From: Ensifer canadensis
GTDB taxonomy: Bacteria > Pseudomonadota > Alphaproteobacteria > Rhizobiales > Rhizobiaceae
DNA: 64,000 nucleotides
Direction of reading: 5' to 3'
NCBI RefSeq assembly: GCF_017488845.2
Contig: NZ_CP083371.1
Location: 372,001-436,000, forward strand
The notes below the pieces were generated by a model. It ran no database searches. It was not told where the DNA came from and saw only the letters and a list, made by a program, of their open reading frames with translations. Positions 51,277 to 60,532 of this stretch are shown one piece after another. Positions within the stretch are counted from its first letter, which is position 1. The number at the start of each line of letters is the position of its first letter. The translations under genes and the position numbers were made by a program.

Positions 51277-53343
51277 TTACTTCCACATGGTCCGCATGCG
51301 CGCGCCCACATCGATGCGGATCTGCCTGGCGCTGCGCTCGGACGCTGAGGCGCTGACCACCGGCCAGGATGCCGTCTCGAAGAACTGCAGGAGCGTTGCC
51401 GGAATGAACCGCGTGCGCGAGGCGTAGACGTGGCGATCGCCCTGCGCATGCTGGCCGCTCGTGAAGAACCGCTGTGGGGTGATCAGCGTCAGGCTGTCCT
51501 TTGCCCGTGTCATGCCGACGTAGAGCAGCCGGCGCTCCTCTTCGATCTCATGCGTGGTGCCGACGCCAAGATCGGAGGGGATGCAGCCGTCGACGACATT
51601 GAGCATGAAGACCGAGCGCCATTCCTGCCCCTTGGCCGAATGGATCGTCGAAAGGATCAGATAGTCCTCGTCAAGCAGCGGCACGCCGGCCTGGTCGCTG
51701 GTCGCATCAGGCGGATCGAGCGTCAGTTCGGTCAGGAAGCGTTCCCGGCTCGGATAGCCGCCGGCGATCTGCTCCAGTTGCAGGAGGTCGGCCTTTCTGG
51801 TGTCCGCGTCCTCGTGGATGCGGTCGAGATGCGGCTCGTACCATTCGCGTGCCTGGGCAATTTCACCCGGCCAGCCGCCTGCCTGTTTGCGTAGCCCCTC
51901 GATCAGGGTGACGAAATCCCGCCAGTTGTCGCCGGACCGCGGCGGGGCGGGGATCTCCCCGAGGGCTGCCAGCGGTTCCGGGTCGGCGGCGATCGCGTCA
52001 AGGATCTTGCCGGCCGTCTGCGGGCCGACACCGGGGATCATGTGCAGCAGGCGAAAGCCGGCGACCCGATCCCGCGGGTTCTGCGCAAACCTGAGCACCG
52101 CCAGCATGTCCTTGACATGGGCGCTGTCGAGAAACTTCAGCCCGCCAAATTTCACGAAGGGGATATTGCGCCGGGTCAGCTCCACCTCGAGCGGCCCGCT
52201 GTGGTTCGACGAGCGAAACAGCACCGCCTGCTGCTTCAGCGTCATGCCGATCTCTCGGTTCTCCAGAACCTTCTCGACGATATAGCGCGCCTGGTCGGCT
52301 TCATCCGCGACCGCCAGCAGCTTGGGCCTTTCCGCCGACTGCCGCTCGGTCCAGAGGTTCTTGGTGAAGCGTTCCCGGGCGAGATCGATGACGCCGTTGG
52401 CAGCGGCAAGGATCGTCTGGGTGGAACGATAGTTTCGATCAAGCGTGATGACGTCGGCCGGAGGGGTGAACTCGCCCGGAAAATCCAGGATGTTGCGCAC
52501 TGTCGCTGCCCGGAACGAATAGATCGACTGGGCATCGTCGCCCACGACCGTCAGGCCCCTGCCGCCTGGCTTCAACGCCATCAGCACGGATGATTGAAGC
52601 CGGTTGGTATCCTGATATTCGTCGACCAGCACATGGTCGAAACGGTTGCCGATGTCCTCGGCCAGTTCCGGCACGCTGACGGTCTGCGCCCAGTAGAGCA
52701 GCAGGTCGTCGTAATCGAGCACGTTCTGCGTCTGCTTTGCCTCGACATAACAGGAAAACAGCTGCTTCAACTGCTCCTCCCAACCGGAAACCCAGGGATA
52801 GTGCGCGCGCAAGACCTCGCTCAGCGGCGTCTCGGAGTTGACCGCCCGCGAGTAGATCGACAGGCAGGTGCCCTTGGTCGGGAAGCGGCTCTCGGTCTTC
52901 GAGAGGCCGAGCTCATGCCGGACAAGGTTCATCAGGTCGGCACTGTCTTCCCGGTCATGGATCGTGAAATCGACATTCAAGCCGATTTGCTCGGCATAGA
53001 TGCGCAGCAGGCGCGCGCCGATGCCGTGGAATGTTCCGGCCCAGGTGAGCGCATCGGTGGCAACAGTGGCGTTTGCCCCAAGCACCTGGGCGCAGATGCG
53101 CTCGACCCGTCGCGCCATTTCGGAGGCCGCACGGCGCGAAAACGTCATCAGCAGGATGCGGCGGGGGTCGGCGCCATTGACGATGAGGTGGGCAACACGA
53201 TGGGCGAGCGTATTCGTTTTGCCCGACCCGGCGCCGGCGATGATCAGGAGTGGCCCTGCAATCGTTTCGCCGGGTGCGGTTACGCCAAATTCGACGGCAT
53301 CGCGCTGTCGATCATTCAATTTTTCCAGATAGGCCGCCGCCAC
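51277..53343 (-). CDS. UvrD/PcrA/Rep-type ATP-dependent DNA helicase
   Basis: 688 residues. Superfamily 1A motifs are present in order: Q-motif LNDRQRDAVEF, Walker A IAGAGSGKTNTLAHR, TFSRRAASEMARR, Walker B VLVDEYQDTN, VVGDDAQSIYSFRAAT, LDRNYRSTQTIL, and late LSTIHSAKGQEWRSVFML and RRLLYVGMTRAKDSLTL. UvrD and PcrA are slightly longer (about 720). Coupling to dinB suggests a repair or lesion-bypass role. A plus-strand gap 53344-53626 separates it from recX. Confidence 0.94.
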   Translation of the reverse strand: MAAAYLEKLNDRQRDAVEFGVTAPGETIAGPLLIIAGAGSGKTNTLAHRVAHLIVNGADPRRILLMTFSRRAASEMARRVERICAQVLGANATVATDALTWAGTFHGIGARLLRIYAEQIGLNVDFTIHDREDSADLMNLVRHELGLSKTESRFPTKGTCLSIYSRAVNSETPLSEVLRAHYPWVSGWEEQLKQLFSCYVEAKQTQNVLDYDDLLLYWAQTVSVPELAEDIGNRFDHVLVDEYQDTNRLQSSVLMALKPGGRGLTVVGDDAQSIYSFRAATVRNILDFPGEFTPPADVITLDRNYRSTQTILAAANGVIDLARERFTKNLWTERQSAERPKLLAVADEADQARYIVEKVLENREIGMTLKQQAVLFRSSNHSGPLEVELTRRNIPFVKFGGLKFLDSAHVKDMLAVLRFAQNPRDRVAGFRLLHMIPGVGPQTAGKILDAIAADPEPLAALGEIPAPPRSGDNWRDFVTLIEGLRKQAGGWPGEIAQAREWYEPHLDRIHEDADTRKADLLQLEQIAGGYPSRERFLTELTLDPPDATSDQAGVPLLDEDYLILSTIHSAKGQEWRSVFMLNVVDGCIPSDLGVGTTHEIEEERRLLYVGMTRAKDSLTLITPQRFFTSGQHAQGDRHVYASRTRFIPATLLQFFETASWPVVSASASERSARQIRIDVGARMRTMWK

Positions 53344-53626
53344 GCCGAAGTCCCCGGTAAGTCTCTGCCGATTCTACCTCTCGCGCTGAACGCTGGCACC
53401 GATTGCTCGGCCCTGCGGGCGACGCCGAGGCATCCCCGCGCTCGATATGAGAGATTCACGACGGGGAACGAATTAGGAACATATCAGCCGCAGATCACAT
53501 TGCAAAGGCCCGGTTGGCAATGGCTGAAATGCCCATCGGTTTCCGGTCGCAAAATGCCGGGCTAGCGTTACCGCAATCAATCCCGCCCGTGGCGACTACC
53601 GAAGCGCCACGTTTGCGGCTATCTCT

Positions 53627-54262
53627 GTGGGCGAAATATCGCCCATCAAGCGCATCCCAAAAGAGCCCGCCCACCCTGTGACATCAAACGATCTACAAGC
53701 CGACGATCCGCCTTCTGACACGCCGCCCTCCGACGCGCCGACCGCGCGCATGCTGTCCTGGGCGCGCAATTCGGCGGTCTATCGCCTCGAACGACAGATG
53801 ATGACGGAGAAACAGTTGTTCGACGCCATCACCCGGAAGGCGCGACAGAAGTTCGAGGATATCAGCCAGCAGCAGCTCAAGGCCGTTGCCGAGTTCGCGG
53901 TCAAGTTCGCCTATGATCTGAATGCCCTGAACGACGCGGATTATGCGCAGCTCAGCACGCAGTCGGCGGTGCGCAGCGGGAAGTCGAAACGGGCGATTGC
54001 GCAGAGGCTTTCGGCGAAGGGCATCGACAGGGAAACCGCCGCCGTGGCGCTGGAGGAGACCGACGATCTGTTTGCTGCCGTGGTCTTTGCTCGCAAGCGC
54101 GCTTTCGGCCCCTTCCGCCGCGGCGAGCTCAACGACAAGCGCAAGGCCAAGGAGCTGTCCGCATTCGCTCGCAACGGTTTCGGGTTCGAGATAGGCAGAA
54201 AAGTGTTCGAGATGAGCTCGGAGCAGGCCGAGAGTGTGCTGCGGAAGGACGCTTTCACCTAA
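53627..54262 (+). CDS. recX: Regulatory protein RecX
   Basis: Up to 211 residues. RecX three-helix repeats are seen in LSWARNSAVYRLERQMMTEKQLFDAI, TRKARQKFEDISQQQLKAVAEFAVKF, SKRAIAQRLSAKGIDRETAAVALEE and FGPFRRGELNDKRKAKELSAFARNGFGFEI. RecX modulates RecA filaments. The start is uncertain: GTG 53627 and GTG 53678 are both possible and the first 30 residues are low-complexity Pro/Asp. It is not next to recA here. The stop codon TAA (54260-54262) is the first triplet of a repeat element. Confidence 0.88.
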   Translation: MGEISPIKRIPKEPAHPVTSNDLQADDPPSDTPPSDAPTARMLSWARNSAVYRLERQMMTEKQLFDAITRKARQKFEDISQQQLKAVAEFAVKFAYDLNALNDADYAQLSTQSAVRSGKSKRAIAQRLSAKGIDRETAAVALEETDDLFAAVVFARKRAFGPFRRGELNDKRKAKELSAFARNGFGFEIGRKVFEMSSEQAESVLRKDAFT

Positions 54263-54365
54263 AGCGCGTCGCGATTTCCAGGATTCGCTTGCGCGCTTTA
54301 AGCTCTTGTTTTTGTGCATGTCGTCATCGCAAAACCGCTGCGCACTTTTGCGCGATATGCTTTAG
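54260..54365. repeat. Rhizobial intergenic repeat (TAAAGCGCGTCGCG...GCTTTAG)
   Basis: The element is 106 bp and contains AAGCGCG...CGCGCTTTAAGCTC (first palindrome) and GCATGTCG...CGATATGC (second palindrome), ending GCTTTAG. I recall near-identical elements in many Ensifer and Rhizobium intergenic regions. Its first three bases are the recX stop codon. Confidence 0.8.
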
Positions 54366-54581
54366 ACCAACTGCTAGGCTGAACGCGACTTGCCGCTTCC
54401 GTCTGCCGTCAAGTTGACTCCCCGCTCGCGCCCGACCGGGTGAATTTTGCAACACTCAGTTGGCGGCGAGCGACTGGCGAGGATCATCCACCAAAGAGAT
54501 CGGCTTTGACCACATTTCGGTCACGAATGGGACCAACAGCCACAACTCTCTCCTCGCATACATCCAACCCGGAATAAAAAA

Positions 54582-55316
54582 GTGTCTTTTCAATTGTCCC
54601 GCCGATCACTGCTTGCAGTGGTCGCAAGCTCTATTTTGAGCGCCTGCACACAGGTCCCCAAGCCCGGTCTCGAGCCAAATGCCGCCGATAAGACCAGCAA
54701 GGACGTCATCACCCCGCCAGAGAAGGCCCCGATCGAGCTTGAGCGCAAGGATGAGCCGCCGCCAAAGCTCGATTACGCCCAGATCTACGGTCCGGTCAAG
54801 GACGAGGGCTATGATGTTCCGGGGGTGCAGTTCGATGCGATAAAGCCGGAATTCCTGCGGCAGGAGGTCGCCTATGCGACCAACGAGCCGGCCTATTCGA
54901 TCGTCGTCGATACGCAGAAGATGTTCCTCTACTGGGTGCTGCCCGGCGGCAAGGCGATCCGCTATGGCGTCGGTCTTGGCGCACAGGGACGCGCCTGGAA
55001 GGGCAGGGCGGTCGTGCACTGGAAGCGCAAGTGGCCGCGTTGGACGGTGCCGGACGACATGGTCGCGCGCCAGCCGCACCTGAAGAAATATGGCATCGAG
55101 GCGGGCGGCATGGATCCGGGCCTCAGCAATCCGCTCGGCGCGCGGGCGATGTATATCTTCCAGGATGGCCAGGATACGCTCTACCGCATCCATGGGTCGC
55201 CGCAGTGGCGCTCGATCGGCAAGAACGCTTCGGCCGGTTGCGTGCGGATGCTGCAGCAGGACGCAATCGACCTCTATAATCGCGTCCGGGGAAAGACGCC
55301 GCTGCTCGTCATCTGA
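54582..55316 (+). CDS. L,D-transpeptidase lipoprotein 1 (YkuD domain)
   Basis: 244 residues from GTG 54582. The N-terminus LSRRSLLAVVASSILSAC combines a twin-arginine-like pattern with a lipobox (LSAC, Cys22). A Pro-rich linker follows. The YkuD domain (about 105-244) has YSIVVDTQKMFLYWVLPGG, NPLGARAMYIF and the active site IHGSPQWRSIGKNASAGCVRM with the catalytic His and Cys. Such enzymes make 3-3 peptidoglycan cross-links or attach outer-membrane proteins to the wall. It is convergent with a second L,D-transpeptidase gene across a perfect hairpin. Confidence 0.94.
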   Translation: MSFQLSRRSLLAVVASSILSACTQVPKPGLEPNAADKTSKDVITPPEKAPIELERKDEPPPKLDYAQIYGPVKDEGYDVPGVQFDAIKPEFLRQEVAYATNEPAYSIVVDTQKMFLYWVLPGGKAIRYGVGLGAQGRAWKGRAVVHWKRKWPRWTVPDDMVARQPHLKKYGIEAGGMDPGLSNPLGARAMYIFQDGQDTLYRIHGSPQWRSIGKNASAGCVRMLQQDAIDLYNRVRGKTPLLVI

Positions 55317-55323
55317 GGCCAGC

Positions 55324-55362
55324 TGTCGACCGTGGGAGCGTTGAATGCTCCCACGGTCGACA
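55324..55362. terminator. Perfect 16-bp bidirectional hairpin between two L,D-transpeptidase genes
   Basis: TGTCGACCGTGGGAGC (55324-55339) and GCTCCCACGGTCGACA (55347-55362) are exact inverted copies around a 7-nt loop, 8 nt after one stop and 10 nt from the other. It serves two convergent genes and has no T-run. Confidence 0.8.
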
Positions 55363-55371
55363 TCGCCGGTC

Positions 55372-56166
55372 CTAATAAATCGGCGGGGGTGCGCCGGGGA
55401 TGCCGCCTTCGCCAGGCAGGAGATTGTCCTGCGGCTGGGCCGGTGTTTGCGCCGCCATTCCGCCGCCCGAAAGGTCCGTCACCACGACCGGCGTGCCGTT
55501 CGGCACGCGGTCATAGAGATCGACGACGTCCTGGTTGATCATGCGCACGCACCCCGACGACACCGACTGGCCGATGGTCCACCATTCCGGGGAGCCATGG
55601 ATGCGGTAAAGCGTATCTTCCCCGTTCTGGAAGATATACATCGCGCGGGCGCCAAGCGGGTTCTTCAACCCCGGCTCCATGCCGCCGGCCTCGATGCTGT
55701 ACTGCTGCAGTTCCGGCTGGCGTGCGACCATTTCGTTCGGCGGTTTCCAGCGCGGCCAAGGCCGCTTGTACTGGATGACGCCGCGACCGGCCCAGGCGAA
55801 GCCGGCCCGGCCGAGGCCGACGCCGTAGCGCATCGCCTGGCCGTTCTCATAGACGCGATAGAGGAAATGGTTGCCGACATCGACAACCAAAGTGCCGGGC
55901 CGCTCGCCCGTCGGATCGGGCACCATCTGCCTGTAATATCGCGGGTCGATCTTTTCGTAAGGGATCGCCGGCAGAGGATAGGTTTCTCCCGGCCGTTCGC
56001 CATACATCTCGGAGAGCACGGTGTTGGCGGCGGGCACCGGTTCCGGCGCCGGGGCGTATTGCTGTGCAACCCGCTCGCGCGTCGAGCCGCACCCCGCCAA
56101 ACCGAGCACCGCCATGCCGGCGGAAAGCTTGAGGAAGGATCGGCGGCAGACGTCACGTTGCGGCAT
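55372..56166 (-). CDS. L,D-transpeptidase lipoprotein 2 (YkuD domain)
   Basis: 264 residues from ATG 56166 (GAGG upstream). CRRSFLKLSAGMAVLGLAGC is a twin-arginine plus lipobox signal. YkuD domain: LVVDVGNHFLYRVYENGQAMRYGVGLG, NPLGARAMYIFQNGEDTLYRIHGSPEWW and SVSSGCVRMINQDVVDLYDR with catalytic His/Cys. The C-terminal tail is Pro/Gln-rich (QTPAQPQDNLLPGEGGIPGAP). It is closely related to the convergent gene at 54582, which suggests an inverted duplication. It probably sits in the periplasm anchored to a membrane. Confidence 0.95.
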   Translation of the reverse strand: MPQRDVCRRSFLKLSAGMAVLGLAGCGSTRERVAQQYAPAPEPVPAANTVLSEMYGERPGETYPLPAIPYEKIDPRYYRQMVPDPTGERPGTLVVDVGNHFLYRVYENGQAMRYGVGLGRAGFAWAGRGVIQYKRPWPRWKPPNEMVARQPELQQYSIEAGGMEPGLKNPLGARAMYIFQNGEDTLYRIHGSPEWWTIGQSVSSGCVRMINQDVVDLYDRVPNGTPVVVTDLSGGGMAAQTPAQPQDNLLPGEGGIPGAPPPIY

Positions 56167-56245
56167 GGGGAACCTCAATTACCTGTGTTCGGTGACTACC
56201 GGGGGAATGGCGCATCTAGCGCTGCTCATCTCCCGCCGCCACCGA

Positions 56246-57307
56246 TCACAGGCCGGCATAGGGATCTGCCAGCGCCGCGTCCGGTCGGCTAATGGGGTAT
56301 TTAGTTCCCGAGATCTTGGCGGCCAGCTTTTCAGCGCCGTTTTTCTCAAGCAGCGTCCGGAAGCTTGGATGCATGCCGCCATCGACATAGGAATTCACCG
56401 GAGCGGGCGTCTGATTGGCGACTATGCCCGCGACCTTGGCGTCTTCCGTTTGCAGCCTTGCCATCAGCCCGGCGTCCGATGTTGCCGTGGTCGCAGGGCA
56501 GGCGCCAAGCGGGTCGGTCGGCTCGCCGTTGGCAAAGTCGGTGTTGAAGACGTAACGACCGCCACAGACCGAAACCTTCGGCTGGCGCTTCGTCGCTTCA
56601 AAGATGTCGTAGCCTTGTTTGATGTTCTTCCAGAAATTGAAGTTCGGGTCACCGCTGTTCCGCGCCATATTCGTTGCCGTCATGCGGAACGGATAGGCCT
56701 GCACCTGGAATTGCCCCTGACCGCCCGCGAGCGCGCGCTGGACGACGGGATAGATTTCTCCGACCCCCTGGTCCGTCAGCGCGTAGCAACCGGATGACGA
56801 ACAGGCACCATGCACCATCAGCGCCTCACCGGTGTAGCCGAGAGCCTGCTCGAGCCGGTTGGGGTAGCCGAGATTGAACGACAGATAGAATTGCGACTTC
56901 GGATTCAGCATGCGGGCGGACACGTGGTAAAACCCTTCCGGCGCCTGGCGGTCGCCCGCCTTGGTCTTCGGCCCAAGCTTTCCAGACCAACGGCACATCG
57001 GATAGGTTTTGAGGAGCGCATACTGCCCGGATTTGTTCTGTTTCCAGATCTCGAGTTCGCTTTCCTGCTTGAAGATGCGAACGAGCACCGGGCTTTCCGG
57101 CTTGGAGCCGTTCTTGGCCATGGCGCCGATCAGTTTCGCCGGGATCGGCGGCGGCGCACGAACTTCGTCAAAGGCTGACATGCAGCCGGAAAGGGCGATG
57201 GCGATCGTCGCGGCCATCGCGGCGCGCCGGGCGGGCTTCGTCTTGCCCAGGAATTCGCCGGCGTTTGCGGGCGAAAGGGAAAGAAGGTGTCTCGTTATGC
57301 GCCGCAT
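56246..57307 (-). CDS. L,D-transpeptidase lipoprotein 3 (YafK-like)
   Basis: 353 residues from ATG 57307 (AAGGAG upstream). A lipobox lies at ALSGC (about residue 42). This is a different subfamily: LVRIFKQESELEIWKQNKSGQYALLKTY, GPKTKAGDRQAPEGFYHV, and active site MVHGACSSSGCYALTDQGV, as in YafK/DpaA-like proteins. In E. coli DpaA detaches Braun lipoprotein from peptidoglycan, so this protein may cleave rather than form wall attachments. It lies next to two YkuD-type synthetic enzymes. Confidence 0.92.
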   Translation of the reverse strand: MRRITRHLLSLSPANAGEFLGKTKPARRAAMAATIAIALSGCMSAFDEVRAPPPIPAKLIGAMAKNGSKPESPVLVRIFKQESELEIWKQNKSGQYALLKTYPMCRWSGKLGPKTKAGDRQAPEGFYHVSARMLNPKSQFYLSFNLGYPNRLEQALGYTGEALMVHGACSSSGCYALTDQGVGEIYPVVQRALAGGQGQFQVQAYPFRMTATNMARNSGDPNFNFWKNIKQGYDIFEATKRQPKVSVCGGRYVFNTDFANGEPTDPLGACPATTATSDAGLMARLQTEDAKVAGIVANQTPAPVNSYVDGGMHPSFRTLLEKNGAEKLAAKISGTKYPISRPDAALADPYAGL

Positions 57308-57552
57308 GCGGGCTCCTTGAAATGGCGACCGGACCATAAAACCTCTAGCGGCTTTAGCTGCAAGCGCTTGCCGCTGGCTTTCGTCTGTCGGCAGTTCAAT
57401 AAAACTTGAACGCCGGACATCCCCACTGCTCACCAGCCTTGGCATGTGATGGTAAATTTTGTCCAAACAGCGGCATCACGTGCGCGTTACTCGCGAACAC
57501 AGGTTCGCGTTACTCCCGAACCTCGGTTGCGGCTGTTGGTCGGCGCCGCGCG

Positions 57553-58200
57553 CTAGGCCGCCCTGTTGAGCGAAGATTCCATGGCGCGCAGGATCACGAC
57601 GGACGAGGCGGCTCCGGGATCGACATGACCAAGCGAGCGCTCGCGCACCCTTGCGGCGCGTCCCTTTGTAGCGATCATCGAGCGCGTCGCGTTGGCGCCG
57701 GCCTCGGCCGAAGCGACAACGTCGCGCCAGAAACCGTCAGCTCCCTTGTTGTCTGCAAGGGCTGCTGCGGCGGCATCGGCTGCCGGCAGCCAGGCGTCGA
57801 GCATCGTCTTGTCGCCGCGTTGTCCCTTGCCGCGCTCGCGCATCCCCGAACCCATGGCATCGATGATGGCGGCGCAGGTGGCGAGATCGAGATCCGTCTT
57901 GCCGGCGACGGCTTGTGCGGCGCGGCGAAAGGCCGTGGCATAGAGCGGTCCGGTCGAGGCGCCGACGGCATTGAGGAAAGCGCCCGCCGCCGTCGCCATG
58001 ACGTCGGAGATCTGGGCATGGTCGAGGTCGAGCTTGGCCAGTCCGGCCTTCACCGCCAGGAAGCCGAGCGACATCGTCGTGCCGTGATCGGCATCGCCAA
58101 TGGCGCCGTCAAGCTCCGACAGATGATCCTTTTCGGCTTCCACGGCCTCGGAGATCGCCTGAAACATGCTGACCAAGCGGCGCGCCGCATTTTCCGACAT
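57553..58200 (-). CDS. dhaL: Dihydroxyacetone kinase ADP-binding subunit DhaL, copy 1
   Basis: 215 residues from ATG 58200 (GGGAGGAC upstream). The nucleotide/Mg site SELDGAIGDADHGTTMSLGF, GAFLNAVGASTGPLYATAF, GKGQRGDKTMLDAWLPA and GHVDPGAASSVVILRAM are DhaL (Dak2 fold) signatures. It follows the SorC-DhaK fusion gene by 57 nt and should provide the phosphate-donor half of the kinase. No DhaM phosphotransferase gene is near. Confidence 0.94.
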   Translation of the reverse strand: MSENAARRLVSMFQAISEAVEAEKDHLSELDGAIGDADHGTTMSLGFLAVKAGLAKLDLDHAQISDVMATAAGAFLNAVGASTGPLYATAFRRAAQAVAGKTDLDLATCAAIIDAMGSGMRERGKGQRGDKTMLDAWLPAADAAAAALADNKGADGFWRDVVASAEAGANATRSMIATKGRAARVRERSLGHVDPGAASSVVILRAMESSLNRAA

Positions 58201-58257
58201 CACTGTCCTCCCAGAACGCCCGGTACCCATGCTTGACCATGGGTCCCTGACGGAATG

Positions 58258-60345
58258 CTAATTGATACGCAGAAAAGCCGTTTCGCAAGGGTGATGCAGC
58301 AGATCGGTCAGTTCCTGGTCGAGATGGAGGATCGAGATCGATGCACCGACCATATCGAGAGACGTGCAATAATGGCCGATCCAGTTGGCTTCAATCTCTA
58401 TGTTCTTGGCGGCAAGGCGCTGCGCAACCCGCCGGTAAAGGATGTAGAGTTCCATCAGCGGCGTCGCGCCGAACGAATTGATGAGCACGGCGACACGATC
58501 TCCGGCCGAAGCTTTCATCTCCTTGAAGATGTTGTCCATGATCGCATCGGTGATGTCGTCGGCCGGCTTGATGTGCTCGCGGGTCACGCCGGGCTCGCCG
58601 TGGATGCCCATGCCGATTTCCATGTCGTCGGGGCCGATCTCGAAATTGTGGCGTCGGGTCTGCGGCATCGAGCAGGGCTCGAGCGCAACGCCGACCGTAT
58701 ACGTGCGAAGGTTCGCCTTCCTGGTCACGGCCTCGCAGGCGTCGAGCGAAAGTCCCCGATCGCAGGCCGCACCGGCGATCTTGAAGATGAAGAAATTGCC
58801 GGCAACGCCGCGCCGACCCTCGCGATCCTCGATCGGCGAGGAGGCGATATCGTCCGTGGTCAGGACGGTACGGACCTTGATGCCCTTTTCCTCGGCGATC
58901 TCGGCTGCCATCTCGAAGTTCATCACGTCACCGGCGTAGTTGCCATAGACGAAAAGCACGCCCTCGCCGCCCGATGCGGCAACCGCACATTGGACGATCG
59001 GATCAGGCGGCGGCGAGGAGAAGATGTTGCCGACCGCCACGGCGTCGGCGAGGCCCTTGCCGACATAACCGAGGAAACAGGGTTCATGGCCGGTGCCGCC
59101 GCCGATGACGAGGCCGACCTTGCCCGGCCGCGGTCCGGTCTTGGCAACGAGCGCGCGATGCGAACCGTTGATCGGCTCGATATAGTCCCGGTGTGCCCTG
59201 ACGACGCCGTCGAGCATCTCCTCGACAACCTCATTGGGGTTGTTGAGGAACTTCTTGACGTGGGTGCGGTAGGAGCTGGGCGTCTGGGCAAGCTTCGGCC
59301 GCTGCGAGATCCTCGTGTCGAGGCCGGTGACGCCGTCTGCCCTGAGGATGCCGTGACCGGTCGCCGCGTCGGTAATCAGCACGTTGGCGTAACCACCGCG
59401 CAGCGCCGCAAGCAGCGCCGGAACCTTGTCGAAGCCGCCGGCAACGGCAATGCGCGTGCCGATCCGGCGTAGCATGTCGAGCGAAATCCCAACTGTCCTG
59501 TCGTCGAGTGGTCCCGCGACGGGCCGTCCGCGCTCGTCGATGAACCGTCCGGCGACGACGCCGACGGCGCCGGCTGCGAGATAGTGTTGCAGCGAGACCG
59601 ATTCGAAGAAACCGCTGGTATGGATGGTCGAGTTAGGGCGCAGCGACGAGATGCCGAAGAGGATGCGGTTCGCCTGTGCCAGCGTGGCGAATTGTTCCTG
59701 CAGCAGCGGCTCGTCGAGCAGCATCTGCCGCAATTCCGGCGACTTGACGATCGCCGGCGCGGTTATGCCGACGCAGCGCGCAGAGATCGCACGGGCGATC
59801 GAAGCGGCGCAGAGCTCCGGCGTATAGGAGAACGCCGCCGTCGTGCCGCCGGTCGCCTGCACCACGGTCGCGTCCTGGAGCGCATGCACATCGGCATGCT
59901 CACCCACCGACATCACCGTGCGTCCCCAGGAGACCGCCAGCGTGTCGCCGGATTTCACCAGCTTCTGCAACGCCATTGCGCCGGCCACGCCGAGCCGGTC
60001 GATCAGCGGCCGGGCGTTGTCGTCGCTTGGAACGACGAGACAGTCGGCGAGGCCGAAATGGCGCTTGAGTTCCTGGGCGATCGTGAGCGACGCAAGACGC
60101 GCCGGCTCGAGCGAGATGTTGACGATGCCCTTTTCCCGGGCTTCGGCGAGGTAGCTGTTGACGGTCGCACGCGAGACGCCCATCGCATCGGCGATCTCGC
60201 CCTGGGTCATTCCGTCTTCGTAGTAGAGCCAGCAGGCCCAGACATAGGGATCGTCACCATAGCGCAGGGGGATGGCGTCCGACGTATCGGTCGCGCCGCT
60301 CCTGCTCGCACCGCCCTTGCGTGGTGAGGATGTCTTCGATGTCAT
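58258..60345 (-). CDS. Fusion of SorC-family sugar-binding transcriptional regulator and DhaK kinase subunit
   Basis: One uninterrupted frame of about 695 residues from ATG 60345 (TTG 60390 also in frame). Residues about 25-75 carry a SorC/DeoR-type HTH (YYEDGMTQGEIADAMGVSRATVNSYLAEAREKG). About 80-345 is the SorC effector domain (VGVAGAMALQKLVKSGDTLAVSWGRTV, ILFGISSL, AGAVGVVAGRFIDERG). About 363-695 is a complete DhaK domain: KKFLNNPNEVVEEMLDGVVRAH, GGGTGHEPCFLGYVGKGLADA, YGNYAGDVMNFEMAAE, and GMGIHGEPGV with the His that covalently holds the substrate. Similar bifunctional annotations exist in rhizobia. The substrate is probably dihydroxyacetone or erythrulose. Confidence 0.93.
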   Translation of the reverse strand: MTSKTSSPRKGGASRSGATDTSDAIPLRYGDDPYVWACWLYYEDGMTQGEIADAMGVSRATVNSYLAEAREKGIVNISLEPARLASLTIAQELKRHFGLADCLVVPSDDNARPLIDRLGVAGAMALQKLVKSGDTLAVSWGRTVMSVGEHADVHALQDATVVQATGGTTAAFSYTPELCAASIARAISARCVGITAPAIVKSPELRQMLLDEPLLQEQFATLAQANRILFGISSLRPNSTIHTSGFFESVSLQHYLAAGAVGVVAGRFIDERGRPVAGPLDDRTVGISLDMLRRIGTRIAVAGGFDKVPALLAALRGGYANVLITDAATGHGILRADGVTGLDTRISQRPKLAQTPSSYRTHVKKFLNNPNEVVEEMLDGVVRAHRDYIEPINGSHRALVAKTGPRPGKVGLVIGGGTGHEPCFLGYVGKGLADAVAVGNIFSSPPPDPIVQCAVAASGGEGVLFVYGNYAGDVMNFEMAAEIAEEKGIKVRTVLTTDDIASSPIEDREGRRGVAGNFFIFKIAGAACDRGLSLDACEAVTRKANLRTYTVGVALEPCSMPQTRRHNFEIGPDDMEIGMGIHGEPGVTREHIKPADDITDAIMDNIFKEMKASAGDRVAVLINSFGATPLMELYILYRRVAQRLAAKNIEIEANWIGHYCTSLDMVGASISILHLDQELTDLLHHPCETAFLRIN

Positions 60346-60532
60346 CTGGTTGCGTTCGTTCCCTGTTTTGGTTGGTGAACATGGAAGCAACGTCGTGCTT
60401 TTGCAACCTTACTGCACCGTTCCTTAGGTCGGGTCTGATCGAAGTGCAGGTTTATACAGCAGATTTGGAATGTCGCGCATTCAGCCATCTGTGCCGGCCG
60501 GCACCAGCAGCTGGTATGACTGTCGTCGCGGT

